Shown: positions 45,848-58,250 of the stretch, piece by piece
Layout of the letters: the number at the start of each line of letters is the position of its first letter
Position numbering within the stretch: position 1 is the stretch's first letter
Origin: Rhyacichthys aspro
Taxonomy: Eukaryota > Chordata > Actinopteri > Gobiiformes > Rhyacichthyidae
Length of the DNA stretch: 64,000 bases
Reading direction: 5' to 3'
Assembly: GCA_036850595.1 (NCBI GenBank)
Contig: CM072166.1
Span: forward strand, 1,061,955 to 1,125,954
Notes under the pieces: model-generated
Databases searched by the model: none
The model's input: only the letters and a program-made list of their open reading frames with translations
Told to the model about the DNA's origin: nothing
Translations under genes and position numbers: made by a program

Positions 45848-47626
45848 ATGGTGAGCGTTTTCACAACATTTCCTTTAAAAACCTTTTCTAGTTCGTCGAA
45901 AGTAACGCGCATTGGTGTTTTATCTATTAATTTAAGTTCCCTGTTGAGTGTTTAGTTTTCCAAGTTATCTGGAGTTGTTTAGCGTACGCAGTTGGTGTTA
46001 GCTCAGCTCCCATTAGCTTAAACAGGCCGATGGCTAACGGCTAAAAGCTAATGAATGCTGGGTTAAATGCAGGCTGTGTGGGTCTGTTTTGGTTTGTTTT
46101 ACGTTGTAGTAAGAAGTGCCACATTAAAAAAAGAAAACTTGTTTCCTTTTGGTGCGTCGATGTTTAAAACACGGATTGAAAGAAATCAGTCAAGTATCTG
46201 AACTAAAGAATCTGAAATAAAGCAGGCTTCTCAGAACCAGGCTGAAGGATGCACTGATGAGTGCCTCATGTTAAGTTCCTAATCACTTTTAGACAAGGAT
46301 GCATCAGATTTGATGAAACCTACTGTCTTTATGGTGAGATGTTGAATATTGTGGTAAAGGTTTCTGGAGGTTTGAAGATGCGATGCTTTAAAATATATAC
46401 AAGTTTGTGTCAGTGTACAAAGATATATTAAAATACTTGGTAAATAAAACACCGCAAGACGTCCTATCATCCCAGGCTTTTGTGTCTGTGGTGTATTCAA
46501 CGCTTGCCAGATCAATGATGGATCTAGTGCTGCGTTTCGATCTGAACAGAAACGACAGTTCCACCGGTCCACTGACAAATCATTAACACTGACGGGGTCT
46601 GCTGCTTAACACTGACAGATCATTAACACTGACAGGATCTGCTGCTTAACACTACTGTGATCTGAACTGTATGACTTTTCTCTTTTAGCCACGCAAGATT
46701 GAAGAAATCAAAGATTTCCTGCTGACAGCCAGGAGGAAGGATGCCAAGTGTGAGTGACCTTAAGATTTATGAGGCACAGCTCTGTCAACAGTTTGTGACA
46801 AAGTAGTTTTGATCAGTTCAGTGTAGTTAGTTACTTGCTTTGCTGTCCAAATGTAAATCAACGCCACATGTTCCTTGAAAAGTCATTTAAAGAAAGTTGT
46901 AGTGTAGTTTAGTTGGGTCTCATGTGGAAAACAGTGGAAAAATTCCCTGCTACACAAGGTGACATTAATGTTTTGTCCCATCATTTTTAGCCGTAAAGAT
47001 CAAGAAGAACAAGGACAATGTGAAGTTCAAGGTGCGCTGCAGCAGATACCTGTACACACTGGTCATCACCGACAAAGAGAAGGCTGAGAAGCTCAAACAG
47101 TCGCTGCCTCCAGGTGAGTCTCGTCTGAAGTGAACACGTCTGTTTCCAAAAATACAGCTTTAAATAAGAAAGAAAAATCATGGCTCTGCAACAGTCAGTG
47201 TCATTTTTTGAGACTGAAATCATGCACAAAGTTCTTCAAATGTCTACAGTGTAAACCAGGACTAACCAGACGAGACCAGTCAGGATTTAAACAGGACTAA
47301 ATCAGGACTAAACCAATCGAAATCCAGATAAAACCACAGCTAAACCCAGCATTAAACCAGGAACAAAGACTAAAACACGACTAAATTCAAATCAAACCCA
47401 TGACTTTTGAGAAAGAGATCAATGCATCAAAATATTAAGACGACACTAAATAGATTTTTTTTCAGAACGAACTTGTGGCAGTTCCGTTTTAGCATTATTC
47501 AAATACATATTGGTAACAAGTTGTTTTATGTGTTTAAGCTCAGATATTAGAAGAAAATAAGCTTCTTGTATTGATTTACGGTTTCTTTTGTCTGTTGCAG
47601 GTCTGGCTGTGAAGGAGCTGAAATAA
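45848..47626 (+). CDS. rpl38: 60S ribosomal protein L38, copy 1
   Basis: Coding segments: 45848-45850 (the ATG alone, at the end of exon 45821-45850), 46689-46749, 46991-47113 and 47601-47626 (TAA 47624). All are in phase, giving the standard 70 residues. It reads PRKIEEIKDFLLTARRKDAK, KIKKNKDNVKFKVRCSRYLY, and ends GLAVKELK; I see no difference from the vertebrate protein as I recall it. eL38 is a small structural protein of the large ribosomal subunit, linked in mice to translation of specific Hox mRNAs. The isolated ATG exon is typical of ribosomal-protein genes. AATAAA at 47647-47652. An inverted copy with the same protein is at 60959-59180. Confidence 0.97.
46562..46650. repeat. Two tandem 40-bp repeats in rpl38 intron
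   Basis: CATTAACACTGAC(G/A)GG(G/A)TCT followed by GCTGCTTAACACTGACA is repeated twice with three differences. The same pair is present in the right arm at about 60155-60240. Function unknown; I could not support a snoRNA. Confidence 0.75.
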
Positions 47627-48133
47627 AGTGGTGTACAGATAATTGTAATAAAAAATGTAAAAGTAATGGTGTTGTCGGAGTTGTTTTCATGAAAGTTCTT
47701 GTTTGAAGCTAATGGTTGAAATTGGGACAAATAAATCAGATGTTCATATGGCTCTAGTCCTGATTTAGTTTCTAAGTGTGTGCTCCATAGAGAATATTTA
47801 GGGCAAGCATTCACTAATTTAGACAAAAACACAAAAACTGATGAACACTTGTAATTGCGTGATATGTCCACTAGAGGTCAGAAGAGTAACACCCAAATCA
47901 GGAATAAAATACAAAGATTAATCTGCTTTTAATGTAAGAAAAACAAGAGAACCTGAACCAAAACAAAACCAGGACTAAGTACTAAACGCACAACTTCAGC
48001 TTCAAACCCAGGATTAAAGAATTAAACCAAAAGCAGACTTTTGTTTGAACGCTTTTGTGAAACGTAATTGCACTGACTGTCCACTTGATGTCACTGTAGC
48101 ACTATCATCAAAAACACTATTATTCCTCTCAAA

Positions 48134-48233
48134 NNNNNNNNNNNNNNNNNNNNNNNNNNNNNNNNNNNNNNNNNNNNNNNNNNNNNNNNNNNNNNNNNNN
48201 NNNNNNNNNNNNNNNNNNNNNNNNNNNNNNNNN
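48134..48233. other. Assembly gap (100 N)
   Basis: Exactly 100 undetermined bases, a conventional placeholder for a gap of unknown size. Its left edge is the inner end of the left duplication arm. Confidence 1.
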
Positions 48234-48365
48234 AACAATTTCTTGTGACTTTAGGTTTAGTGGACTTTTATATTCTTCTCTTTGTGAGAGAGAAGCACAG
48301 AATACAGGATGAAATTGAGACAAATTGTAAATAAGTCCAAGACAAATGGTCCTAGTCGTATACAA

Positions 48366-48770
48366 TAAAGAATAATGGACTAACAGACGCCTCCAGACTG
48401 GTTTTGGAGCCAGAAGTGATGCCCATATTTGGAAAAAGTGATTTGGGAAAGTGTGGAGAGTTAGCTGTAGCCTGTGTTAGTTTAATTCTGTAATTTTAGT
48501 CCAAATTCTGATGTTTATGCAGCTTTTTGATGTTTTCTTCTTCAATCAAGGAAATAATGTTTTTATGTGTTTGTTTTATGCAAATGATCCATGTGCTTTT
48601 AGGTTTTTAGTTTCATTAATATATTTTGTGTTGTTTAAAGAATTCCCACCAATTTCACTGAAAGTAGCGTTTATTTATGGTGTTATTTCAAAAGGAAACT
48701 AACGGAAGTCTCCTTGGAGCCAGCCCTCATTTCTATGAGATTTCTCGTCCCTTGGTCCATTATTTATATT
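48366..48770. mobile_element. Possible MITE-like element
   Basis: Left end AATAATGGACTAACAGACG and right end CGTCCCTTGGTCCATTATT are imperfect inverted complements, and GGAGCCAG occurs inside both ends (near 48408 and 48716). About 400 bp with no coding capacity. A related AATAATGGACCAAAGGATC..GTGGCTCC end occurs near 55920-55950. Target-site duplications could not be confirmed. Confidence 0.45.
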
Positions 48771-49439
48771 TTCCATCACTAGTGCATTCCAGAAACAAGC
48801 AGAATATCATCTTACTTTTATAAAAAATAGCCGTGGCTCGTCTCAGTGAAGGCTCTAAACAAAGGAACAGACTTGGCCTGAAACACATTTAGGACAAGGC
48901 TGCCATAATGAGGCAGTAACAGCCTCGGGGCCTCTGTTCTTTCTTTTACCGTCCCCTGTGCCATCAAAGCTCCACCGAGGGGCAGCAGATGGGACGAGGG
49001 GGGGTACACACCAGGAAATACACCAGAAAGAGTCGAGAGACGTGTTGGAGAAGAGGCCGCAGTGGCATGACTGAAGAGGATAAAAACACAGAGAAATATA
49101 ACTAAAAAGGAAAATCAATATTAAGTTGGATCTGTGCAGCTTTAGGTTTGATTCAAGCTGCTTTTGGAATTTAAAACAGAAAGAAAAGGAGGGAGTAACA
49201 GTGAGGTTTAATGGTGAGAGTCTGCAGTTCCAGCTTTAAATGAAGTTCTGACTAAAGTTCAGGTCTGAAATGAGTCTGTTTAGTCCCACACCTGAGTGTA
49301 GTTATAGTTTAGTTCTAGAGATTTAAAACATGGTCTTCCTACCATAACAATACTTGCTTTTGATCCTTCACAGATCTTCCACAGGTCAAACCCATCTTAC
49401 TATTCAAATCAATATAACTCATTACCTCTACTTAAAGAG

Positions 49440-49715
49440 ATCATGTACTTGTACTTAAAATCATTCCCTACATTTCTATTTTTATCTTTTGAGCTGTTTC
49501 TCTGTAAAATAACATATTTTCAACAGAATAACCCATTTCATTGGTTTATTTCCTTGTTCCTTCGTTGTTGACATCAGTGTCGACCAATGGGAGCGCTCCT
49601 TTTACCTGAAGTGAGCTGTGGTTGGACAAATTCCTGCTGTGGACTGATCATTCTCATCTATTAAAATCCTTCATTATAAAGACTAGATCACGTCTTAAGG
49701 TCTCTTTTTACAATA
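49440..49715. repeat. Interspersed element, decayed copy (right part)
   Basis: Carries TTTGAGCTGTTTCTCTGTAA, then GTGTCGACCAATGGGAGCG (around 49577) and CTCCTTTTACCTGAAGTGAG; this tail also resembles 4324-4440 (GAAGTGAGCAGTGATTGG). Together with the 3889-4460 copy it suggests the full element extends beyond the end of copies B and C. Confidence 0.6.
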
Positions 49716-50454
49716 AACTTTAGGAGATTACACTGAAAACTAAATGAAACAGTAAATAATCAGGTGATGCACTTGGACTAGGATCATGGTTCTTATGATA
49801 ATGGAACTTTAAATTTCATGCTTAAATTGTATCTTCTCACGCCACAGTTTGAGAAACAACAGTCTTTAGGCTCGTAAACTTAAAACTCACATAAAATACG
49901 TAAAAGCTCATAGATTCTCATCTGAAGACACGATGACCCGGAGTTGGCCTTGTTCTCCTTCAGTCTCAGCGCCATGTTTCATTTTTAAAACCTGACCTGG
50001 AAAAGGCTCTGCAGCAAAACCAACTAAAAACCCTCCCAGAGTCAGAGAGAGTTGGACGGAAACAGATGAACAACACGTGACTTTACACATCACACACTTT
50101 TACACACGTCACATTACACTTTACACACACTTTACACACTTTACACACTTTACACATGAATGTTTGAAACACAAGCAGCAGCTGTAATTAAAACATGTCC
50201 ATCTGCTGCAGAACATCAGGACCAGAGGAATCCTGAGGCTGGAGGTTTGAGAAGAACGACGGGGTGGAGGACAGGTGGAGAAGGGTGGAGGACGGGTGGA
50301 GGACGGGTGGAGACGTGGAGGACAGAGACAGGGTTAAACTGGAGTCAGAAGAAACAACAGGACGCAAAGAAATACTGAGACTTTCTATGAGACCAGAACA
50401 AACAAGCCTCAAATCATTGTTTATGGCCCCCAACAGCAGCAGCCTTATACAACA

Positions 50455-51325
50455 GCTTTCAAATCTGTCTAAAACCTGTTCAAATCCGTCTAAAACCTGC
50501 TCAAATCCATCTAAAACCTGTTCAAACTCTGTCTAAAACCTGCTCAAATCCATCTAAAACCTGTTCAAACTGATCTAAAACTGTTCAAACCACGTAAACC
50601 TGTTCAAATCTGTCTAAAACCTGTTCAACCTCTAAAACCTGCTCAAATCCATCTAAAACCTGTTCAAACTAAATAACCCTGTTCAAATCCGTCTAAATCC
50701 TGTTCAAATCTGTCTAAAGCCTCTTCAAATCTATCTAAAACCTGTTCTAATCCAACTAAAACCTGTTCAAATCCATGTAAAACCTGCTCAAATCTATCCT
50801 GCTCAAATCCATCTAAAACCTGTTCAAATCAAACTAAAACCTGTTCACATGTGTCTCAAACCTGTTCAAATCCATCTAAAACCTGTTCAAATCCATCTAA
50901 AACCTGTTTCAAATTCATCTAAAACCTGTTCAAATCCATCTAAAACCTGTTCAAATCCTCTAAAACCTGTTCAAATCCATCTAAAACCTGTTCAAATCCG
51001 TCTAAAACCTGTTCAAATCCATCTAAAACCTGTTCAAATCCATCTAAAACCTGTTCAGATCCGTCTCAAACCTGTTCAAATCCATCTGTAAAACCTGCTC
51101 AAATCCATCTAAAACCTGTTCAAATCCATCTAAAACATGTTCAGATCCAACTAAAACCTTAAAATCCAACTGAAACCTGTTCAAATCCATCTAAAACCTG
51201 TTCAAATCCATCTGAAACCTGTTCAAATCCGTCTAAAACCAGTTCGAATCCATCTAAAACCTGTTCAAATCTATGTAAAACCTGTCCAAATCCACCTAAA
51301 ACCTGTTCAAATCCATCTAGAACCG
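50455..51325. repeat. 21-bp minisatellite, about 40 copies
   Basis: Head-to-tail AAATCCATCTAAAACCTGTT units with single-base variants and occasional truncated copies. This is the complementary orientation of the abca5 intron arrays. Spurious Lys/Pro/Val/Gln-rich frames run through it (50849-51091). Confidence 0.97.
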
Positions 51326-53034
51326 TGTTCTTGTGGAATCAGAACACCATCAAGCCTGTGGGTCCTAGGTGGCTTTGTGTAAACCTGTGTTCGGCCCTGT
51401 CCCAGTCTCTCTCTGTGAGCGATCGAAGCACCAGCTCCTCTTTATCTCGGGCCGGTCCGGGGTCAGCGCCGACTGGTCACCCGTTTCCAGCAGACTGCGC
51501 TCGGCTCGACCCGGAACACTGCCAGAAACGTTCATCCACATTCACACATATATTTTTCATTTCTATTCATCGTTCCTGTCGACATTACTGGGATGAACCT
51601 GATTTAGAAAAGCTGGATGAAGCTTTCCCCGAGACTCTGCGTGAACCGTCCCTTCCCTCAGGGGTTTAAGGAGGGTTCGGGGAGACAGAGGTTGAGGTTC
51701 GTGATAAAAACACCCCCCACAAAAGAAAACCAACCCCCTCCACGACCGAGCGGAGTCTCATTGTTGTCGGCGCCGAAGGGAAACCAGGCTCGTCCCACTT
51801 CAGCAGCGACGGCACGTGGCTTTATGAGAACACAGCTTCAGGACAGAGTTTCACGGAGCTCATTTTACAGGAATATCAGCTAAAAAACATCATGCAACGA
51901 CATATTTTGTGTCCAAAAACTAAACTAAATAAAAAATGTATCGACACTTTCGAATAAAAATAAAAACAAACAGAGACTAAATCCAATGAAAAGGAGTCGA
52001 GAAGAGATCAATCAGACTCAGGTTTTTGAGTTGTTAAACCTTTTCTACAGATTATTTCACAGGATTCAGTTAAAATGTTTATTATTGAGGGAACGCAGAC
52101 ATTTCCTTCTCATTTTATTATTATTGAGATAAAAGCTCTTTTGTGTTTGGTTAGTTAGGTTAGTAGTAGTTTCATTTCATTCAGAGTGAAATTATTACTG
52201 TAGAAACTAAATCTAGTCGACGAAATCTATTGTAGATATAGTCAACTTAATTCTTATGATATTTAATCGACTAAAACTAATAAAGATTTGACTAAATTAT
52301 GACCAAAACTAAATTAAAATGTGCTGTCAATATGAACACTGGCTAAAACTATGATAAAATAACTGAGCTAAAAGGCTAACTGTGGCTAACTTTAAAACTA
52401 AAAGGTGCTGTGTTGTGATTGGTCGGCGTCGTATCCCGTCTTCGTTTGTAAATGGAGCTGAGACGATGAAGGAAACCCGACTCATTCTGAGTGAACCCGG
52501 GTCGTCCGTTGGAGCCAATCAGAGGCTAATCAGAGGCTCCGGGCAGCGACAGATTGAGGTTAATAACCTTCTGCAGCGTCTCACGGGACGGCTTTGTTTG
52601 TGTGAACCACGGATAACAAGAAAAAAGAGATGGATATAAGGAGGACTGACAGGACCACAGCTGAGTTCTGATACAGATGATGTGTCATTCTGATAAAACT
52701 GAAGTAAATCTAGTCTATTTCCAGGTTTGGGATGGACTTCCTGTTTTTAAAGGCTGCTTCACTAAAGAGTCCAGTCATGAACCCCAGCAGCTTTGGCCTG
52801 CGGGGGGCAGTTAGTCGCAGGGTTAACACTTAGAGACAGACACTGACAGAGAACCATTCATTAACACATTCATTAACACGAGGAGAACGTGCAGACTCTC
52901 ACTTCTCTTACTGTGACCACTCTCTGTCCGTGCACGCCATATTTAATAGAATTTATTTATATAGCCCAATATTACAACAGCAATAACCTCAAGTATAAAA
53001 TAAAATAATAAAATAAAAAAATTAAATAAAAAAT

Positions 53035-53050
53035 TAAATAAAATAAAAAA

Positions 53051-53113
<63 letters not shown>

Positions 53114-53118
53114 AATTA
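53035..53118. repeat. (TAAA)n microsatellite
   Basis: About 18 tandem TAAA units flanked by more degenerate AAATAAAATTAA sequence over 52990-53150. Confidence 0.95.
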
Positions 53119-56100
53119 ATAAAATTAAATAAAAAAAATAATAAATAAATGGGGATGATTTCCTGAGGCAGTGCAAACCCTGACGTCACATGAGACAGTT
53201 CAGAGAGTGACCAGAAGGAGAAGACATATCCTAGAGCTGGAGTCTGCTCAGAAAACCATGGATCAAAGCACATCATGTTTTAAACTGATTATCCTACACT
53301 GTCATTGGATTGGGCCATTTTCCATTTAAAGATTTAATCATTTTTTGGGCCAAACAGGACGTGGCTGAGGAGGATAAATAAACAAACAGAGGAGCAAAAA
53401 GAGTCGTACATTTCCAAAACAATCATCAGCGGCTGTGAAAACTCCACCGATAATGGCTTTTTCATCGCTCGGTGTGAATAATGTGACGGGAGATTACAGT
53501 TTGTGTTTACAGAGAGCAATCAGAGGAGTTTATGAGCGTTTAAATCAAAGGCCCAGTCAAATATACGTTCAGACAAGAATCAGAGCATCAGAGAAGGAAA
53601 CGCTGATGAGAAGCGAGAGTCTGAAATACGTGAATGAAGCAGAGAAAAACGAGCGTCAGGAAAAGAACGGCTGCAGAGAAAGAGGCTGTCGAGGAGCATC
53701 GGAGTGGAACCTGATTCGAGGGGAATCTCTCGGAAGCAGCTCGAGCAGAAAGATCAGCTCTGAGCAGCGTTTGGCTCCGAACACACTCAGACTCAGAGAT
53801 AAGAGTTCAGAACGGACAGAGTTAACTGAGAACGAAGAGCACAGATAAATGTCTCACAGGTTTTTGAAGGAAATACATCCGTTCAAATAAACATCAGCCT
53901 CTAGAAAATGAAACGTATCAGCCATAATGTGGAGTTAAAGCAAAATAACACACTTTACTTTGGTTTATCTCAGAAAAACAGACATTTAACACTCCATAAA
54001 ACAGAAAGAGAAGACAAACTGCTGGAGGAGAAACACAAATATGTTTCTATTTGAACAGATTCTTACTGAATTACTGGGACTCTCACTGCTTTGCGTTACA
54101 AACATATTAATAAATACTCCTATATTCCTACTGTCTATGTATAATACGCAAGCAAGGTCTTTATATTGGAGTAAATAAAATAAAAACCACTGAAACCAAA
54201 AAGCACATGGCTAATTAGCATAAATCAATCCAATCAATTATTATATTTAAAAAGGTGCTTTGTTTTTTATATGTTCTTTATGTGAATAGTTGGTTAATAA
54301 TGGTAATACACTGAGAAATAACTCACTTTCTTTTATTTGAATTAGAGACTAGAGGGTTGCTTCCTCCATTTTTTTTTTCATGAATGTGTTGTAAATAAAA
54401 GACGGACGCCACAGAAACATCATTTTAAGCAGTGGTTAATGGCCCAAAATGTGTCTCAGATTATCATGTGTCTGTGTAAAAATGTTTATGGCTCTATATC
54501 TGTGCATCCCTGAGGTTCAAAGGCTACAGTAAAGCGTTTCAAATCGCTGCAAATTGGCCGTGACACTGCTGCGTTCTGGTTTTCTTTTGATATTGGCTTC
54601 GGTGCCTCAGATACAGACGTGGATTTACTAAAGAGGAGCTGAGACCTGCTGACCTCGGCAGGACGGACCCAGAGCTGGGAAACTGGGGCCTGCTGCTATT
54701 TTTGGGACGCCATTTTTTTCAGTTTTCTGCCCTGTTTCCACCGTAACATGAGAAAACACTTTAGACAGAACAGAGGAAGAGGACATTTATACTTTAGGGC
54801 TATTTCCTTAAAGCAGTCAAAACACGGGGCTGGTTTAGTCATGATTTAGACCTGGTTTAGTCCCGGTTTTTACATTATTAGAGGTCAAACTCATGTCTTT
54901 TCAGGTTCAGGTGTTGAGACAAACATACAGTAAAAACTACACACAATATACATGTAATAAAACATTAAAATAAATCAATAAAACCATGCAAACTACATGA
55001 AACAATAAAATAAAAAAATAAATAAATGAATAAAAATAAATAAATAAATAAATGAGATTTTGATTGAGAGGAGGATAAAAAATAATAAGAACAATTAAAA
55101 TAAAACTACTAAAATAAAGAGTTAAACAAATTGCTGCATAACTGTTTCTAGATAAAGGGATAAAGAGGGAAATGTAAGAATAAACGTAAGTATATAGCTG
55201 CTTTAAAGAGAGACAAAAGTCCAAATAAAGAGTGTTTAAACGAGAGATGCTGCGTCAGAGACTGGTTTGTGATTATTACGTGACATAATCCACAGTTAAA
55301 AAGACGATGTGTGGACATTTGAGGTTTGCTTTGTTTTACTACACTCTTTCATAATGCATTTATTTCAGTGTGAACGCCCCAGAATCCCACTGTAGCATGA
55401 AATCAGTTTAGAATCACGCATCAGAACGTACATCCCTGGAGTATATTTGGACGTGGAGTCTGGAGCGAAGCCTGGTCACATGACTGAGCTGGTTCACATT
55501 CCTCCAGAGACAATAGCGGCTGGGAACCCACTGATCACCAAATACACACACTCACCAAAAGAGACAAAGCACCAGGCCTCGTCCCGACCCTCCGCATTCC
55601 TCCACATTCAGTCCAGCGACACAAATCCAGGCCTGGCATTCACGGGACCTGCCCACGCTGCAACAATTACCACCCCCTGACCGAGCACGAGACCGGGGCA
55701 GGGGCAGGGACCGGGACATTACTTTACAACAGAGTTCGGATCAGTACGGACTCATTTTTCTCAGTTATCAGACTTGTGTATTGTTTAAAAATGCATTAAC
55801 AAAGAGCCCAGTCTGTGGAGATAAACTGAGAGTATATTAGGAGCGCGTGGATCTCACTTAAAACAAGGTTATTAACTTAAATATAATAAATGAAGCTGTA
55901 TCTGGGAACGTAGACTGTATTAATAATGGACCAAAGGATCAGTGGCTCCAAGAAACCTGCGCACATTGACTTCCATTCAACAAAAATCACACAATAAGAG
56001 GATGAGAAGAGAATGAAAACGAGGAAAACTGAGTTAAATTAATACTTTAAGTGGAGCCAGAAGGTTTTTTAAAATGCAAAACAAAAAACACAAAAAACAC

Positions 56101-57064
56101 AAACAAAAAACTGCAAAAAATATCGTCAGAGGAGCGACAGAAGGAGGCTGACTTTCTGATTTCAGTGAAGCTCTTACTCTACAGCTCTCTGTTATTCTGT
56201 TATTCTGTTATTTACCTAAAGTCTCTCAATTTAAACATTTTAGTGCAATCCAAACTATAAACACTGTGTTCTAATATCTTCAACAAAGATATACTATGAA
56301 CATGAAAACATTTATTATATATATGAGAATAAACTGAAAATCCTAAATGACACTTAATTTATCTCTGGTTTAGTTTAACCTCGTATGGTCTTAGTCGATT
56401 TGTTCCATTGTATTGAGACCATTCTTTATTAACGAGGACTGGTTATTCCCTGGAGCTAAACGTGGAGACAAGTTGTTGTTGGAGGGAGTTTCCTCCTCGT
56501 TTTCCTCGGGACAGTTTGACAGCCGTCCCCTGAGGAAGCACTGCTCATCCTCCTCACAACAACCACAACAACACGACGCGAAACACAAACCCCTGTCTCA
56601 GTCCGCTCACGTCTTCAGGATGAAATACTCACAGAGAAGGGTCCAGGCCTGGCTTTAGTCTTAGTTGGTCTGGTTTAGTCCTGGTTTAGGATTAGTTTAG
56701 ACCACAGTTAATCTGGGTTTCAAACTGTTTTAGTTTTAGTCCTGCACTGTTAAAAAAAAAAAAAAAAAAAGTATTTACGGTAAAAAAATCAGTCAAATCC
56801 AGAACAGAATCTGAATGTAGTAAATTCACTGAATCACAGAGAACAGTGAAGGACTTTGTTCACAGAGAAGAGCTAAGATGATGAAAATACATAATATTGC
56901 CATTAAAATGCATAATTTTCATATAAATAACAGGAAGTTACTGTAATATCACATTTTAGTTATTGCATTATTGTTTTTTTATTGTGCTGTAAATAAACAG
57001 GTTATTTATTCTGTTGCTTTTTTAACATTTTTTTAAAATTATGTTTTCCAGTCCTTGTTAAGTT

Positions 57065-57258
57065 AGGCTTGGTCCTGGTTTAGTCCTGGTTTAGACCTGG
57101 TTTAGTCCTGGTTTAGACCTGGTTTAGTCCTGGTTTACACCTGGTTTACCCCTGGTTTAGTCCTGGTTTACCCCTGGTTTAGTCCTGGTTTAGCCCTGGT
57201 TTAGTCCTGGTTTAGACCTGGTTTAGTCCTGGTTTAGACCTGGTTTAGACCTGGTTTA
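57065..57258. repeat. 11-bp minisatellite array
   Basis: About 17 copies of TTTAGTCCTGG, TTTAGACCTGG, TTTACCCCTGG and TTTACACCTGG, in the orientation seen in the htra1 intron. Confidence 0.95.
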
Positions 57259-57604
57259 TTACTTTATAAAACCCCAGATGAGCTCCACATCATTTATAAA
57301 CTGAGTCCATCTGTTTCCATTGTTCATCCACAAATGATTCACTTCCTCCAGGACTTCCTCTGACTCCGCCCCCTGACCTCTGACCTCACTCTGGACAGAG
57401 CTGCTTTAACTCAACTGAACTGAACTGGTTTTAATTGGATTTTAAATTGATATGACCAGATTTGTTTGAGTCTTGATGGTTTGAGTTGGACATCGGCTGG
57501 TTTTGAGTGGATTTAAACTTTATGGATTTAAGAGACGTTTAAATCCATAATTATTACACATCTCTGAGCTTTATGAGAGAGATCTGACACTTCACTGAAT
57601 GATC

Positions 57605-57895
57605 AAGTCCTGTTTGTCCTTGAGTCTGGACCTGGTCTAAGACTGGACTAACTCTGTCTCCTGAGTCTGGACCTGGTCTAAGACCGGACTAACTCTGTCT
57701 CCATGAGTCTGGACCTGGTCTAAGACCGGACTAACTCTGTCTCCTGAGTCTGGACCTGGTCTAAGACCGGACTAACTCTGTCTCCATGAGTCTGGACCTG
57801 GTCTAAGACCGGACTAACTCTGTCTCCTGAGTCTGGACCTGGTCTAAGACTGGTCTAACTCTGTCTCCTGAGTCTGGACCTGGTCTAAGACTGAG
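57605..57895. repeat. 41/42-bp alternating minisatellite
   Basis: About seven copies of GAGTCTGGACCTGGTCTAAG followed by ACCGGACTAACTCTGTCTCC. In the middle copies the junction alternates between CCTGAG and CCATGAG, giving an 83-bp dimeric period. Confidence 0.93.
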
Positions 57896-58121
57896 CTCAT
57901 GAGTTTGGTCCTGGTTTAGTCCTGGTCTGAGCTCATGAGTTTGGTCCTGGTTTAGTCCTGGGAAAGTCTTGATATAGTCCCAGGTTATTCACCCTTTGAG
58001 ACCTGTTTTATTTGTGATTTAACCAATGTTTTATTAATTCCGTTCAGATTTTAGCCCGGTTCTCCCCCGGTTCTCCCTCGGTTCTCCCCCGGTTCTCCCC
58101 GGTGCCCCTCGCTCCTCTCAC

Positions 58122-58250
58122 CTGCTGATAGTCCTCGTTCTCCGGCTGGAAGCTGTTGTCCGCGGGCTGCAGCCTCAGGTTAATGTGCGGGAAATTATGG
58201 AGCCAATAAGTCCACCAGGGCGCGATGTAATCCACCCGAGCCGAGGACAT
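58122..58250 (-). CDS. ttyh2: Tweety homologue 2, first coding exon (partial)
   Basis: ATG at 58250 on the - strand; 43 in-phase codons end DYQQ at a GTGAGA donor (58121-58120). The exon reads ARVDYIAPWW near the start and LRLQP in the middle, matching the N terminus of TTYH2 better than TTYH1 or TTYH3 as I recall them. This is the segment before the first membrane helix. TTYH proteins are multi-pass membrane proteins described as volume-regulated or Ca2+-linked anion channels. RPL38 and TTYH2 are neighbours in the same orientation in human 17q25, and the - strand rpl38 copy at 59180-60959 fits that arrangement. No further ttyh2 exon is found down to the gap at 48233, and beyond the gap the sequence is inverted rpl38/pvalef, so the gene is broken in this assembly. 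The intron starts with four CGGTTCTCCC-type repeats (58054-58102). Confidence 0.82.

Larger units (their letters stand above)
42832..48133. repeat. Left arm of a large inverted duplication
   Basis: The reverse complement of this segment reappears at 58673-64000 with about 1% substitutions plus small indels, judged by eye. Paired landmarks are pvalef ATG 43825/63007, pvalef exon 43514-43379/63318-63453, rpl38 ATG 45848/60959 and rpl38 stop 47626/59180. The inner edge ends exactly at the N gap. The outer edge is set by the window end on the right arm, so the true arm is longer than 5.3 kb. Confidence 0.95.
48234..58121. other. Exon-free region, probably ttyh2 intron 1
   Basis: Nearly 10 kb in which I find no exon with convincing splice sites and conserved translation on either strand. 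It contains a possible MITE (48366-48770), a decayed interspersed element (49440-49715), a large 21-bp array (50455-51325), (TAAA)n tracts near 53050-53115 and 55015-55055, 11-bp arrays (57065-57258) and a 41/42-bp array (57605-57895). Open frames such as 53435-53848 (137 codons, Glu/Arg/Ser-rich) are not recognised and have no splice or homology support. Interpretation as ttyh2 intron 1 follows from the exon at 58122-58250 on the - strand. Confidence 0.55.

Noticed and set aside
46279..46578. 99-codon - strand frame in an rpl38 intron (and 60230-60418)
   Set aside because: Chance frame in the intron, with length differing between arms because of indels.
46240..46990. Possible snoRNAs in rpl38 introns (a CTGATGA and several CTGA motifs)
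   Set aside because: No C/D box pair with terminal stem or H/ACA fold could be confirmed by eye.
47446..47871. 141-codon - strand frame over the rpl38 3' end, and its 148-codon twin at 58935-59381
   Set aside because: Antisense to the rpl38 last exon and 3' flank. It recurs only because of the inverted duplication and has no protein-like features.
53435..53848. 137-codon + strand frame rich in Glu, Arg and Ser
   Set aside because: No recognised domain, no convincing splice or promoter context, and composition like translated AG-rich DNA. Possible but unsupported.
56391..56588. Cys-rich - strand frame considered as a ttyh2 exon
   Set aside because: Does not resemble the second TTYH exon (a membrane helix) and lacks splice sites.
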